Assembly (NCBI RefSeq): GCF_004358345.1
Contig: NZ_CP037952.1
Coordinates: 4,898,001-4,962,000, forward strand
Source: Parashewanella spongiae
GTDB taxonomy: Bacteria; Pseudomonadota; Gammaproteobacteria; Enterobacterales; Shewanellaceae
DNA: 64,000 bases
Direction: 5' to 3'
Each line of letters opens with the position of its first letter. Within the stretch, counting starts at the first letter, position 1. Under the pieces are notes generated by a model. The model was not told where the DNA came from. It did not search any database and was given only the letters and a program-made list of their open reading frames with translations. Positions 38,157 to 48,545 of the stretch are shown here, piece by piece. Made by a program: the position numbers and the translations under genes.

Positions 38157-38997
38157 AATTTCTTTTAACAGCGCAACGACTTTCTTTTGCTGCTCTAGAT
38201 AACTGAATGTGATGCCATCAATTCCTGCTCCGCCTTTATTGGCTTTGCATCGTCGATAGGCTTCTTCGAGTATATCTAGGCGACTGAGTTTATCGTACAA
38301 GCTGTAAAATCGTAGCTCCGAGTTAAGCTTTGAGCGTAAGTAAAGTTTTCGCTGTAATATTCTGATATTTACTGGAGTGTTAGCCATATGGCAATTTCAC
38401 CTCAAAAGTTACGTTAAAAAACGGGTGTAACACTGAGCCCCTTCCCTGATGTAAAGTTATGTTGTCTTCACGGTTAACGGTACTATGGGCTCATCCGACT
38501 GCCTGAGCGCCCTATCTGAAATTTCGGTTTACCTTATATTCGGATAGTGCAAGTCACTACCTTCCAACACTCAGGCTCTCCCACGTTCACTTTATTTCCT
38601 TCAATACATGCCACTTCATATTACGCCGGAAGATCAAACAGATGCATTTACCAGTTGCTTCTCTGTTTGTGTCAGGGTTCGTCAACTAGGAAAGACTCCC
38701 CATCTTCATTTTTTGATTTACGACGCTTAACTGAATTCGCTTGATGCTGCGGCCTACATTGCATCTCAACCTTTATTCAAGGCCTTTGTCACTGGGCTTC
38801 ATGTCATAGCGGTTACCCATTATGCATGCCCGTCAGATTTCGGGATGAACTGGTAATTATCCCGTCAGGTACGTTTCAACCTGATGGACTTATTATAAAT
38901 AATAACGTTGCTGTCTCTGGTTTATGGCCATGTAATCGCTTGGCTGCGTATACGTTGAGACAAATCCCGCAACAGAATAAAGCGCTTCGTGGCGCTC

Positions 38998-39230
38998 CCT
39001 AGAAACATCAGTTGACTGCGTTCTCAAGCGTAGAAAAAATGGCTGATAGTAAGGCGTAGCTTGCAGCAAGTAGTTTATTCTACTTGCAAAAATTACAACG
39101 CAGATAGCAGTCATTTTAGCAAGCTTGTGAGCGTAGAGCACTTCACTCATTGGGTGAAAGCCATGATGATAAAATCATCGTATTGCGCTCAAACAGTTAC
39201 TCGTATACTCAGCGTTCAACTGATGTTACC
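38998..39230. repeat. Family B element (MITE-like), copy 3, decayed right end
   Basis: About 233 bp, inverted relative to and closely matching 4248-4483 (shared AACATCAGTTGACTGCGTTC, GCAAGTAG...CTACTTGC palindrome, CATCATGGC region). The left end (CCTAGAAACATCAG) directly abuts the putative 5' end of group II intron 1; the right end has lost the TAGGA terminus. Between 38388 and 38997 lie the intron 5' domains, with no gene. Confidence 0.78.
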
Positions 39231-39328
39231 GTGAAAATTAATAGTATTAGACGCAACATAGTCCTCCCCGCAATTATTGAAGGGATAAAAATAAGTCTGG
39301 CTGTCTGTTAAGCTTTTTGCTTAACTGT

Positions 39329-40522
39329 TTATACCATATTGTATTTAACCATCATTTGAAGCCATCGGGGACTATTTCTCCTGACCATTAACTCCTCGTA
39401 GTTAATATCTGGGTCAAAATAGGCTTTCCTTCGGCTTAATACTGTGTAGATAATACGTAAAAGTTTGTGGGCGATAGCAATGATACTTCTCTTGTGTCCT
39501 CAACGGATGACCAAACCTTGGTACTTGCCTTTGAATTGACTTTTCGTCTTAACGGCAGCATTAGCTACTTCACACAAGAGTGTTTTGACCATTTTGTTTC
39601 CTTTACGCATTCGCCCACTTTTTCTTTTTCCTGCACTTTCATTATTTCCCGGACATAAACCTGCCCATGAGCTGATACCCTTCATTCCATCGAAGCAACT
39701 CATGTCGTCACCGATTTCACCAATAAGACAAGCTGCACTGATAACACTAGTGCTCGGTATCGTTTGCAAAAGTTCCAGAGCCTCATTCCACGGTTTTATC
39801 GTTTCAATAAGTAAGGTTTCTAGCTCAGCAAGCTGCTTCTCTAGAAACTCAATGTGACTTTTGATATTACGCAAGATATAAAGGTGTGACGGAGTAAGAG
39901 TTTCGTCCATACTCGCCATAAGTTCACTTCTATCGGCTTTCAGTCTTGGGTCGACCATTTTTATCAAGTCACACAATGGCTTTCCTTCAATCAGACCGTT
40001 CACGAGTATTTGCCCTGATTTCCCGTTAATGTCGCTAATAAACCCGCCCAGACGAATACCAGCATCATCTAAGGTTTTATGTAATCGATTTTTCTCATTA
40101 CTCAATTCCTTTTTTTGTTTGTCTCTTCTGCGAGTCAGTAATCTGAGTTGCTTCTGCTGTGGCGCTGGAACGAAACTTGACCGAACAAGTCCAGAGTGAC
40201 CAAGTGAAGCGAGCCATTGACTGTTAATGACATCTGTCTTTCGACTGGGAACATTCTTGACATGTCTTGCATTAACGACCTGCGTTTTTATGCCAGCTGT
40301 AACAAGTGAAAGGTAGATGCTTTTCCAGTAAACACCTGTACTTTCCATTACAGCTAGCTCAATATGATGCTGCTTGAGAAAATGGCATAATTTCAAGCGT
40401 TCTTTTTTTAAAGTACCAAAGGATTGAGTGGTTTCTTAAATTCCCTGCTCTGTCTCCTTGCGGATAGTGACCATCATCTTGTGGACATCTAATCCTGCAC
40501 AACTGTTTACAATAGGTTCCAT
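39329..40522 (-). pseudogene. IS110-family recombinase with two in-frame stops
   Basis: A 397-codon frame from ATG at 40522 to TAA at 39329. The RuvC-like N-terminus begins MEPIVNSCAGLDVHKMMVTI with the first catalytic aspartate, then a TAA at about codon 29. The long middle frame has AVMESTGVYWKSIYLSLVTA, ARHVKNVPSRKTDV and the C-terminal serine region IPSTSVISAACLIGEIGDD and GLCPGNNESAGKRKSGRM. A TGA interrupts near the end (VIR-stop-GHKRS), after which IIAIAHKLLRIIYTVL continues to the natural stop. Only point mutations separate it from an intact protein. Confidence 0.87.
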
Positions 40523-40800
40523 AAAATACTACTCCACTGAATTAAAGTGAGTAGCAGAGCCTAGTGGATAGATTGGATTGCCAAGAACTCTAACGAGAAC
40601 TGGTCATTTTACCGTTCATTCAATGCGTAAAAGCTGAAATAGCCGAGGGTACGAGCAACCATATCCAGATCAGTTTAGGTTCAGTTATGAAAACTAAAAA
40701 AAATGCGACCACGATTTAAGCTCTGCTAATAGTTAGAATAAAACAGAAAGAATTTTCATGGTGTAGTGTGATAGAAAAATCGAAATTAAAGTAAACGCTC
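40523..40800 (-). other. IS110 non-coding end, candidate bridge-RNA region
   Basis: The gene-free stretch just upstream of the IS110 recombinase gene. In the IS110 group this position encodes the structured bridge RNA that selects the target. I see no complete secondary structure by eye and cannot mark the element's exact end, so this is a positional inference. The remainder to 40832 contains nothing recognisable. Confidence 0.35.
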
Positions 40801-40832
40801 ATGACATCTATGCCTATCATGAACGTTTAGGT

Positions 40833-41243
40833 TCAACCGCATAATGCGCTGAAGGCAAGAAACTCAATTTGATCAACGCTTGGTCGAGACACTAAATTAC
40901 GAGGGTGAAGGGGCAACTGATTTTTTTTGGTTGATGGATGGAACTGCTCTTCAAATATCGGACTTAGTATATCGTTTAGGCATTGTTGTACGATTCGGTC
41001 TCGAACTGTTGGTATCCCAAGCTTTCTCACTCCACCATCATCTTTCGGGATTTCTACCCGTTTGACGGCTGAAGGTCGGTATTGCTTGGTTTTGAGTTCG
41101 ATAAGAAGTTTATCAAGTTCGTTACTCAGATTTGAGGCGAATTGCTCTAAGCTCTGCTCATCAATTCCAGCAGTGCCTTTGGCTCTCCACACTTTCTTAA
41201 ATCCGTTGTACAGTGATTCTTTGTTAAGTAAGCGACCATACAA
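40833..41243 (-). pseudogene. Group II intron reverse transcriptase, N-terminal fragment
   Basis: The N-terminus of an intron-encoded protein: LYNGFKKVWRAKGTAGIDEQ, TKQYRPSAVKRVEIPKDDGG, VRKLGIPTVRDRIVQQCLND, ILSPIFEEQFHPS. Similarity stops there, before the catalytic YADD region; the last 30 residues of the frame are unrelated sequence. The frame may begin a little upstream of 41243 (SLYGRLLNKESL). It differs from the RT of intron 1, so two separate introns were acquired. Confidence 0.82.
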
Positions 41244-41998
41244 GCTGTAATAAACTCTTATTGATCTCTCTGTGTGCGTTGTTTGGGTTCAGTGTCTTGT
41301 TTTCATCAGTTGGTGTATTTCACTCAGCCTCAAAGCCTTCTAGCCCTTGGCAATTTACTTTGATATGACTGAATTACTCCCGTATACGGCTTCGGTCTCC
41401 AGAGTCATTATTCCTAATGCCTCCAGTCGGAAATGCCTCACTCATCTTTTTTTTTGTGATTTTCTGTATCTGTGAAAAAAAATCCTGTCCATCACAAACT
41501 TAAATTAAGCTTCACCCCTTCGCCAACATCAAGGCTTTTGGCTGTTGATGTCGCCAATAAACTACGTCATTGGTCAATCCAGTTTTGCCCTCCACACCAT
41601 TACTGGCTTTCATCGGCTGGATTTTACTCACTACTACGGGCTCATCGGCCACCTCGCACCAACTTCTACCTTGAGTTTCCTCTTGTATAAAAGCTTCTGG
41701 ACTATCCCAGATAAGGTGTCAGGCTTCCCCAGTTACTGCACTCGCTCCCTGTTAGAAATCCCACCCTCAAGCACATGATAGAGCTGACTGAGTATATGGC
41801 GTTGCGCTATTTCGCACGCTTACCTCTCTATTATGCCGAATCAGGTTCGCTTTCGCTGTGTACCTCTAACTTCCTATGGCTTCCTTCAGACCTTGCCGTT
41901 AGCCCATAACGCCCTTGCCATTCGGATTATCTTCCCCTCAGTCTGGGTGATACAGGCTTCTTTCTGCCTGTCGGGTTTGCCAGCTTCGCTGGGCAAAC
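40833..41998 (-). mobile_element. Group II intron 2, 3'-truncated, inserted at the secA terminator
   Basis: The 5' part only. It begins (minus strand) with GTTTGCCCAGCGAAGC at 41998, exactly after the T-run of the secA terminator, runs through about 750 bp of structured non-coding sequence and enters a reverse-transcriptase gene that breaks off at about 40934. Insertion directly behind an intrinsic terminator is the habit of class C group II introns. The gene-free interval 41244-41998 is accounted for by these RNA domains. Confidence 0.65.
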
Positions 41999-42025
41999 AA
42001 AAAAGGCGCTATTTTAAATAGCGCC
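41999..42025 (-). terminator. secA intrinsic terminator
   Basis: On the minus strand a 10-bp perfect stem GGCGCTATTT / AAATAGCGCC is followed by six T. It lies 32 bp after the secA stop codon. Confidence 0.9.
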
Positions 42026-42057
42026 ATTCATTTGAGATTCACAAAGTCAGTGATTGG

Positions 42058-44787
42058 TTAACTAATTTTTCCGTGACACTGCTTGTATTTCTTTCTCGAA
42101 CCGCAAGGGCAAGGATCGTTGCGACCAATCTTTTCACCGTCTCGAACTATCGGAGTATGAGATTCGAGCGCAGCGACTTCTTCTGTTTCAGCTCCAACCA
42201 TTGACTCAGCCTGCTGATGTTGGAAGTCACGATGCAAACGCGCTTCTTCTTCACGGCGACGCTGTTCCATCTCATCGACATCCGATTGGGCTTGAACTTG
42301 TACTTTAGACAAGACGCTAATGACATCATATTTAAGAGTGTCTAGCATTTGTTGAAACAACTCAAAAGATTCACGCTTATATTCTTGCTTTGGATTCTTT
42401 TGAGCATAACCTCGTAGGTGTATACCTTGGCGAAGATGATCCATCGCCGCGAGATGCTCTTTCCAAAGCGAATCTAATGTTTGAAGCATGACTGACTTTT
42501 CAAACTGTCGTAAAACAGAACCACCTACTGCTTCTTCTTTTGCGGCATAAGCTTCCGACCAGCTAGTAACAATACGTTCGCGTAATGTTTCTTCATGAAG
42601 ATCGTCTTCTTTCTCTAACCATTCATTAATTGGTAATGCTATTGAGAACTCTTGCTGCAGACGAGTTTCTAATCCAGGGACGTCCCACATTTCTTCAATT
42701 GACTGAGGTGGAACATATTGCTCGATGACACCAGCAATAACATCTTCTTTTACGTTATCTATGGTATCTGCAATACTTTGCGCATCCATAAGATCGTTTC
42801 GTTGTGAATAGACAACTTGTCGCTGATCATTCGCTACGTCGTCAAATTCAAGAAGTTGTTTACGAATATCAAAGTTACGTGCTTCAACTTTACGTTGAGA
42901 GTTTTCAATTGCACGTGAAACCCAAGGATGTTCGATGGCTTCGCCTTCTTCCATACCTAATTTTTTCATCATGCCTGAAACACGATCTGAAGCAAAAATC
43001 CTCATCAAACTGTCTTCCATTGATAAATAGAAGCGAGATGAGCCGGCATCACCTTGACGACCTGAACGACCACGTAGCTGATTATCGATACGACGCGACT
43101 CATGACGCTCTGTACCCAATATGTGCAAGCCACCGGATTCGATAACTGCGTCATGACGAACTTGCCATGCATCTTTAATAGCAGTAATTTGCTCAGTTGT
43201 TGGATTATCTAGCTCAGCGACTTCCGCGTTCCAATTGCCGCCCAGTACAATATCAGTACCACGTCCAGCCATATTGGTTGCTACGGTAACCACACCAGCT
43301 CGGCCAGCTTGCGCCACAATATCTGCTTCTTTTTCATGGAATTTAGCATTCAAAACACTGTGCTTAATCTTCTGTGCATTCATTAAGCGCGACAACAATT
43401 CAGATTGCTCAATAGACACTGTACCTACGAGAACTGGCTGACCACGTTCTTGACAGTCTTTAATATCTTCAATGATCGCATTGTATTTTTCTGCGGCTGT
43501 CAAATACACTAAATCAGGCATATCTTTACGCACCATTGGACGATTCGTTGGAACCACAACGGTATCTAAGCCATAAATATGCTGAAATTCAAAAGCCTCG
43601 GTATCAGCAGTACCTGTCATGCCCGCTAATTTCTCATAAATACGGAAGTAATTCTGGAAGGTTATAGAAGCAAGTGTTTGGTTTTCATTTTGAATATGAG
43701 CCCCTTCTTTAGCTTCTACCGCTTGGTGTAAGCCTTCAGACCAACGTCTACCCGGCATTGTACGACCAGTATGTTCGTCTACGATAATAACTTCATCATC
43801 TTTAACAATGTAATCAACATCTCTTTCGAATAAAGTATGCGCACGTAACGCGGCAGTAACATGGTGTAATAAGGAAATGTTTGCTGCAGAATATAATGAG
43901 TCGCCTTCAGGTAATAACCCACGTTCGACCAATAGTTGTTCAACTTTTTCTTGACCACGCTCAGTCATGTGAACTTGCTTGGCTTTTTCATCAATACTGT
44001 AATCGCCTTCACCAACAAATTCTTCAGTATCTTCTTTTTCTTGACGTACAAGATTAGGAATAAGCGTATTCACTTGCATGTACAATTCAGAACTGTCTTC
44101 GGCAGCTCCTGAAATAATCAATGGGGTTCTTGCTTCATCGATAAGAATTGAGTCGACTTCATCGATTAACGCATAATGCAACGGGCGTTGAACGCGTTCT
44201 TGCGGAGAAAACGCCATATTGTCACGCAGATAATCAAAGCCAAATTCGTTATTGGTTCCGTATGTGATATCTGCAGCGTAGGCTTGCTTTTTCTCTTCTG
44301 GCGATAATCCCGCGACATTAATACCAACAGATAAGCCTAAGAATTCAAATAAAGGTCGATTAAATTCAGCATCACGGGCTGCTAGGTAATCATTCACGGT
44401 AATAATGTGAACGCCTTTACCTGTTAAACCATTAAGGTATGCGGGTAATGTTGCGGTAAGGGTTTTACCTTCACCTGTACGCATTTCTGCAATACGGTTA
44501 CTATCCAAGACCATGCCGCCGATAAGCTGCACATCAAAATGTCGCATTTCAAAAATACGCACAGATGCTTCGCGAACAACTGCAAAAGCTTCCGCCATGA
44601 TATCTTCGAGCGTTTCGCCATCAGCAATTCGTTTACGAAACTCTTCGGTTTTTGCTGATAACTCATCATCAGAAAACTTACTGTACTCTGCTTCTAATGC
44701 ATTTATTTGATTAACTATTTTGCCGAAACTTTTAAGGGTACGATCGTTACGACTACCAAAAACTTTTGTCAGTAATTTTCCAAACAT
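42058..44787 (-). CDS. secA: Preprotein translocase ATPase SecA
   Basis: 909 residues from [19 protein letters not shown] (the frame is open from 44796). Walker [30 protein letters not shown], the DEVD box in [21 protein letters not shown] and helical wing regions, [14 protein letters not shown] in NBD2, and the zinc-binding tail [17 protein letters not shown] that binds SecB and lipid. It drives export of unfolded proteins through SecYEG. No secM precedes it; an M23 peptidase gene does, 58 bp upstream. The usual downstream mutT is absent; group II intron debris takes its place. Confidence 0.97.
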   Translation of the reverse strand: MFGKLLTKVFGSRNDRTLKSFGKIVNQINALEAEYSKFSDDELSAKTEEFRKRIADGETLEDIMAEAFAVVREASVRIFEMRHFDVQLIGGMVLDSNRIAEMRTGEGKTLTATLPAYLNGLTGKGVHIITVNDYLAARDAEFNRPLFEFLGLSVGINVAGLSPEEKKQAYAADITYGTNNEFGFDYLRDNMAFSPQERVQRPLHYALIDEVDSILIDEARTPLIISGAAEDSSELYMQVNTLIPNLVRQEKEDTEEFVGEGDYSIDEKAKQVHMTERGQEKVEQLLVERGLLPEGDSLYSAANISLLHHVTAALRAHTLFERDVDYIVKDDEVIIVDEHTGRTMPGRRWSEGLHQAVEAKEGAHIQNENQTLASITFQNYFRIYEKLAGMTGTADTEAFEFQHIYGLDTVVVPTNRPMVRKDMPDLVYLTAAEKYNAIIEDIKDCQERGQPVLVGTVSIEQSELLSRLMNAQKIKHSVLNAKFHEKEADIVAQAGRAGVVTVATNMAGRGTDIVLGGNWNAEVAELDNPTTEQITAIKDAWQVRHDAVIESGGLHILGTERHESRRIDNQLRGRSGRQGDAGSSRFYLSMEDSLMRIFASDRVSGMMKKLGMEEGEAIEHPWVSRAIENSQRKVEARNFDIRKQLLEFDDVANDQRQVVYSQRNDLMDAQSIADTIDNVKEDVIAGVIEQYVPPQSIEEMWDVPGLETRLQQEFSIALPINEWLEKEDDLHEETLRERIVTSWSEAYAAKEEAVGGSVLRQFEKSVMLQTLDSLWKEHLAAMDHLRQGIHLRGYAQKNPKQEYKRESFELFQQMLDTLKYDVISVLSKVQVQAQSDVDEMEQRRREEEARLHRDFQHQQAESMVGAETEEVAALESHTPIVRDGEKIGRNDPCPCGSRKKYKQCHGKIS

Positions 44788-44845
44788 CTGAATCACTTAT
44801 CTCAATGGAGGCTGTAAATTATTTAATTTTATGCCAATGTTTCAA

Positions 44846-45745
44846 TTAACCTGCCTTGCGGTAGACGTATTTTTGAGGATCGATTTGTCGCCCGCCCCGC
44901 AACACTTCATAGTGTACGTGTGGCCCAGTTGAGCGGCCGGTGCTGCCCATACTTGCCACTTTTTGTCCTTTAATGACCACATCTCCTACTTGAACACTCA
45001 AGGATGCATTGTGTCCGTATCGAGTATGAAGTCCGTTACCATGATCAATTTCGACAAGATTGCCGTAACCAAACATGCTACCAGCCCAAGTCACTACTCC
45101 TGCTGCAGTAGCAACAACTTCAGTGCCTTTCGCACCAGCGAAATCAATCCCTTTATGCATTGCGCGACGACCTGTAAAAGGATCATTGCGTAAACCGAAA
45201 GGAGAAGATAACCAGCCTTTAGCGATCGGACGACCAGAAATATATCGTTCTTTATCTATATGGAGATTAGATACCACAGTTTCAAGTACTGAAAGCTGTT
45301 GTTCTCTATGATCAATCTGAGAAGCGAGTTTATCCATGTCTTGAATAAGTTGGTTCAGCTCGACGCTTGCTCCTAAATCACTCATACCACCCACACCGAC
45401 TTCATCGGAGAAATCAAATTGTCCGTCGAGATCATTTTGTGATGCTACTTGCTGACCGAGTGCTTCAAGACGAGTTATTTTAGCTTGCATTCTCGCGACA
45501 TGAGTGACTAATAACGATAATTGGGATTCTGTCGCTTGTTTGAGATTGAGCACTTGTTGTTTTTGCTCTTCCCTTTCTAGGCGCTCAGAGTTCATGTTCG
45601 CTTGCTGATCGACAAAGCGTGCATTACTGTTTTGATATAGAATGATAGCAAGCGCAGCTAGGATGACAGGCAGCATTAACCAACGTTTGCCAAGATGCCA
45701 ACGTTTTACATCTTTTCTGCCTTGGATAAATACTGTTACACTCAT
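44846..45745 (-). CDS. M23 peptidoglycan endopeptidase, membrane-anchored
   Basis: 299 residues: N-terminal transmembrane helix (WLMLPVILAALAIILYQ, about 24-40), coiled coil (about 50-105 and 130-155), then a LytM/M23 domain with zinc ligands in RRAMHKGIDFAG and GPHVHYEVLRGG and the GNLVEIDHGNGLHTRYGH core. All ligands present suggest an active DD-endopeptidase facing the periplasm. Members in this place beside secA and dciA are common in Shewanella and Vibrio. It is divergent from dciA (26 bp). Confidence 0.92.
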   Translation of the reverse strand: MSVTVFIQGRKDVKRWHLGKRWLMLPVILAALAIILYQNSNARFVDQQANMNSERLEREEQKQQVLNLKQATESQLSLLVTHVARMQAKITRLEALGQQVASQNDLDGQFDFSDEVGVGGMSDLGASVELNQLIQDMDKLASQIDHREQQLSVLETVVSNLHIDKERYISGRPIAKGWLSSPFGLRNDPFTGRRAMHKGIDFAGAKGTEVVATAAGVVTWAGSMFGYGNLVEIDHGNGLHTRYGHNASLSVQVGDVVIKGQKVASMGSTGRSTGPHVHYEVLRGGRQIDPQKYVYRKAG

Positions 45746-45771
45746 ATTCTTATCAAGCCACCAATTATCAT

Positions 45772-46233
45772 ATGAAAAAGCTACCTCACGATCTCAGTCA
45801 GTTATTGAACGTTTCCGGCAAACTTCCTGAGCTTAAGGAAAAAGCTGAATTATTATTAAGTTTAGACCAACTCATTAAACAGCAGCTGCATGGTCCAATT
45901 ATCACGCAAATTAAAGTCGCTAACTTGCGTGAAAGCACATTGGTTGTTGAAGTTTCTTCAGCATCTTGGGCTACAAGACTCAACTTTCAAAAATCACAAT
46001 TACTGCTTAAACTTCAAAATGAAGCGTTACCAATGCTCTCTAGTATTGACGTTAAAGTCAACCCAAGGATGTTTGCGGTCGCTTCAAATGTCGAGCAAAA
46101 TCATGCGCATCTTAGTAATACAGCGGCCTCACACATTGAAGCTTTGGCTGAAAATATAGAAGGTAGCCTAGGCCACAAACTAAAACGGCTGGCTGCATTA
46201 GCCAGCCGTCAAAGGCATTTCAGTGATGATTAG
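45772..46233 (+). CDS. dciA: DciA-type (DUF721) replicative helicase loader
   Basis: 153 residues with the DUF721 core: [40 protein letters not shown] and [25 protein letters not shown], the KH-like fold that binds DnaB. DciA proteins recruit the replicative helicase in bacteria that lack DnaC. Its presence is consistent with a DnaC-less lineage such as Shewanella. The 3' end overlaps lpxC tail to tail by 4 bp. Confidence 0.88.
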   Translation: MKKLPHDLSQLLNVSGKLPELKEKAELLLSLDQLIKQQLHGPIITQIKVANLRESTLVVEVSSASWATRLNFQKSQLLLKLQNEALPMLSSIDVKVNPRMFAVASNVEQNHAHLSNTAASHIEALAENIEGSLGHKLKRLAALASRQRHFSDD

Positions 46234-47153
46234 GTCGTTATCGCAGCATTATTCATTGTCATAAAGCTCACTGGGACATCAGCCTCATTTTCATAACTGA
46301 TCAATTCCCAAGCTTCTTGCTCGGCGAGTAATGCTCTGACTAATTTATTATTTAAAGCATGACCTGTTTTAAAGGCTGAAAACTCACCAACAATGGCATT
46401 ACCTGCAACATAAAGATCGCCAAATGCATCAAGAATTTTATGTTTCAAAAATTCATCATCATACCTTAAACCATCAGGGTTTAAGACTTTGTATTCATCT
46501 AAAACAATGGCATTTTCCATACTGCCACCTAATGCTAAATCGTTAGCACGTAAATACTCAATGTCACGCATAAAGCCAAATGTTCTGGCACGGCTAATAT
46601 CTTTAATGAATCCAGCGGTAGAAAAGTCCATAATCATATGTTGCTGGCTACGAGCTATTTCTGGATGTGAAAAATCAATTTTAAAGTCAATTTTGAAACC
46701 TTGATACGGCTTCAGCATTGCCCATTTATCACCGTCTTCAACTTTAATCGTTTTCTTAATGCGTAAATATTTCTTAGGCAAGGACTGTTGCGCGACTCCC
46801 GCTGACTGGAGTAAAAATACAAATGGACTGGCGCTCCCGTCCATAATGGGAATTTCAGGGGCATCGACTTCAATGATGGCATTATCGATACCTAAACCGG
46901 CTAACGCTGCGAACAAGTGTTCAATAGTTGCGACTTTAACGCCATCATCATTCGCTAACACGGTGCAAAGCATGGTTTCTCGAACTTGTTCAGCTTTAGC
47001 TGTTATGGCAACGGTTGGTTCAAGATCGGTGCGAATAAACACAATACCACTATTAACTGGTGCTGGTTTAATTGCCAATGTGACCTTATTACCCGAGTGT
47101 AAGCCCACTCCAGTAGTTTTCACCATTTTTTGAATAGTTCTTTGAAAAATCAT
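46230..47153 (-). CDS. lpxC: UDP-3-O-acyl-N-acetylglucosamine deacetylase
   Basis: 307 residues. Zinc ligands sit in [17 protein letters not shown], and the catalytic histidine in [31 protein letters not shown] is also conserved. It carries out the first committed step of lipid A synthesis. It is the last gene of the dcw cluster, 167 bp after ftsZ, so it probably has its own promoter in 47154-47320, as in E. coli. Confidence 0.97.
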   Translation of the reverse strand: MIFQRTIQKMVKTTGVGLHSGNKVTLAIKPAPVNSGIVFIRTDLEPTVAITAKAEQVRETMLCTVLANDDGVKVATIEHLFAALAGLGIDNAIIEVDAPEIPIMDGSASPFVFLLQSAGVAQQSLPKKYLRIKKTIKVEDGDKWAMLKPYQGFKIDFKIDFSHPEIARSQQHMIMDFSTAGFIKDISRARTFGFMRDIEYLRANDLALGGSMENAIVLDEYKVLNPDGLRYDDEFLKHKILDAFGDLYVAGNAIVGEFSAFKTGHALNNKLVRALLAEQEAWELISYENEADVPVSFMTMNNAAITT

Positions 47154-47320
47154 TCAGTTACCAGTACCTAATTTTTTTAAATTAAAATTTTTCCGACCAA
47201 AAACAAACCGCAGGCAAGCTTGGCTGGTCGGATATGCTAACATATTTTTACGGTGAAACAAAAAACCACCGATATTACATTGTACAAAGCAGATCAAAAT
47301 CATACTTTTACACGCATACT

Positions 47321-48514
47321 TTAGTCAGCTTGTTTGCGTAAAAACGCCGGAATATCTAAATAATCTATGTCATTTTTTTGGGCCGGACTCGCTTGACCAA
47401 CGCCAACTTGAACGACATTTCCAGCCGTTGTAGTTGCCATATCAGGACTCGGCTCCGCCACTGATACTTTTTCAGATGCTCTAGATACCGATAACACTTC
47501 CGGAGCAGCTTCTGCTCTAGGAGTTGGTTTACTCACTAATGTGATATCAGGCTTTTTTTCTGCACCAATTCCTGTTGCAACAACCGTTACTCTAAGTTCA
47601 TTACTCATTTCAGGATCGATAACCGCACCAACTACAACCGTTGCGTTATCAGAAGCGTAAGCTTTAACATGATTACCAACCGTTTCAAACTCTTCGATAC
47701 TCATGTCCATTCCGGCAGTGATGTTCACTAACACACCTCGAGCACCAGCAAGATCAATATCTTCGAGTAAAGGACTGGCAACCGCAGCTTCTGCTGCTTC
47801 TTCTGCTCTATCTTCACCACTCGCAATACCTGTTCCCATCATGGCATTGCCCATTTCAGACATTACCGTTTTGACGTCCGCAAAGTCGACATTGATCAAA
47901 CCAGGGCGGGTAATCAATTCTGCAATACCTTGCACGGCACCAAGTAACACATTATTCGCAGCCGCGAAGGCATCCAATAACGATGTGCCTCGGCCTAATA
48001 CTTTTAATAACTTCTCATTCGGGATCGTGATCAATGAATCAACGTTTTTACCAAGTTCTTCAATACCTTGCTCGGCAAATGTCATTCTCTTTTTCCCTTC
48101 AAAAGGAAAAGGTTTTGTCACAACCGCTACCGTTAAAATACCTTCTTCTTTAGCAATTTGCGCGACGACAGGTGCTGCACCTGTTCCAGTACCGCCCCCC
48201 ATTCCAGCTGCAATAAAAATCATATCGCAACCTTTTATCGCTGAACGAATGCTTTCTTTATCTTCCTCAGCGGCTAAACGACCGACTTCAGGATTTGCAC
48301 CTGCTCCCAGCCCTTTAGTCACATCACGCCCTAACTGAATTGTAGAGCCAGCAGAAGATTTACGCAGAGCTTGAGCGTCAGTATTCGTCGCTACAAACTC
48401 TACCCCTTCGATATTGTGCTTCACCATGTGTTCGACAGCATTACCACCTCCGCCGCCAACACCGATGACTTTAATCACCGCTTCATCTGAGTGAGTGTCC
48501 ATGATCTCAAACAT
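47321..48514 (-). CDS. ftsZ: Cell division tubulin FtsZ
   Basis: 397 residues. GTP-binding loop [18 protein letters not shown] and the T7 loop [11 protein letters not shown], a variable linker from about 320, and the conserved C-terminal peptide [14 protein letters not shown] that binds FtsA and ZipA. It polymerises into the Z-ring. It starts 31 bp after ftsA. Confidence 0.98.
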   Translation of the reverse strand: MFEIMDTHSDEAVIKVIGVGGGGGNAVEHMVKHNIEGVEFVATNTDAQALRKSSAGSTIQLGRDVTKGLGAGANPEVGRLAAEEDKESIRSAIKGCDMIFIAAGMGGGTGTGAAPVVAQIAKEEGILTVAVVTKPFPFEGKKRMTFAEQGIEELGKNVDSLITIPNEKLLKVLGRGTSLLDAFAAANNVLLGAVQGIAELITRPGLINVDFADVKTVMSEMGNAMMGTGIASGEDRAEEAAEAAVASPLLEDIDLAGARGVLVNITAGMDMSIEEFETVGNHVKAYASDNATVVVGAVIDPEMSNELRVTVVATGIGAEKKPDITLVSKPTPRAEAAPEVLSVSRASEKVSVAEPSPDMATTTAGNVVQVGVGQASPAQKNDIDYLDIPAFLRKQAD

Positions 48515-48545
48515 AGTTTGAACTCCATATTGCCTGCATTAAAAA

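Larger units (their letters stand above)
35692..38387 (-). pseudogene. Group II intron reverse transcriptase/maturase, split and deleted
   Basis: The N-terminal part (38387 to about 38166: TPVNIRILQRKLYLRSKLNS, DILEEAYRRCKANKGGAGID) is separated from the rest by the ISKra4 element. The remainder (to 35692) has KNYRPSPVKRVEILKDNGKT, GYRPCRSA, then jumps to QQGGVISPLLANIYLND, so about 75 residues including the first catalytic aspartate are deleted. The YADD motif and the maturase X domain (GWKHYFGGIGY) remain. Two independent lesions make it non-functional. Confidence 0.85.
35576..38997 (-). mobile_element. Group II intron 1, disrupted by an ISKra4-type element
   Basis: On the minus strand the order is structured 5' RNA domains (upstream of 38387, including the GTCGGATGAGCCCATAGTA block usual before intron ORFs), a reverse-transcriptase gene, and 3' domains V and VI (35580-35654). 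The 3' end is set by domain VI at about 35576. The 5' end is tentatively at 38997, where GAGCGCCACG begins directly after a family B element; this departs from the GUGYG consensus, so it is uncertain. Confidence 0.7.

Noticed and set aside
39500-40396. A complete 298-residue IS110 recombinase
   Set aside because: The catalytic N-terminus lies upstream of an in-frame TAA and the C-terminal tail lies beyond a TGA, so this open frame is only the middle of the gene.
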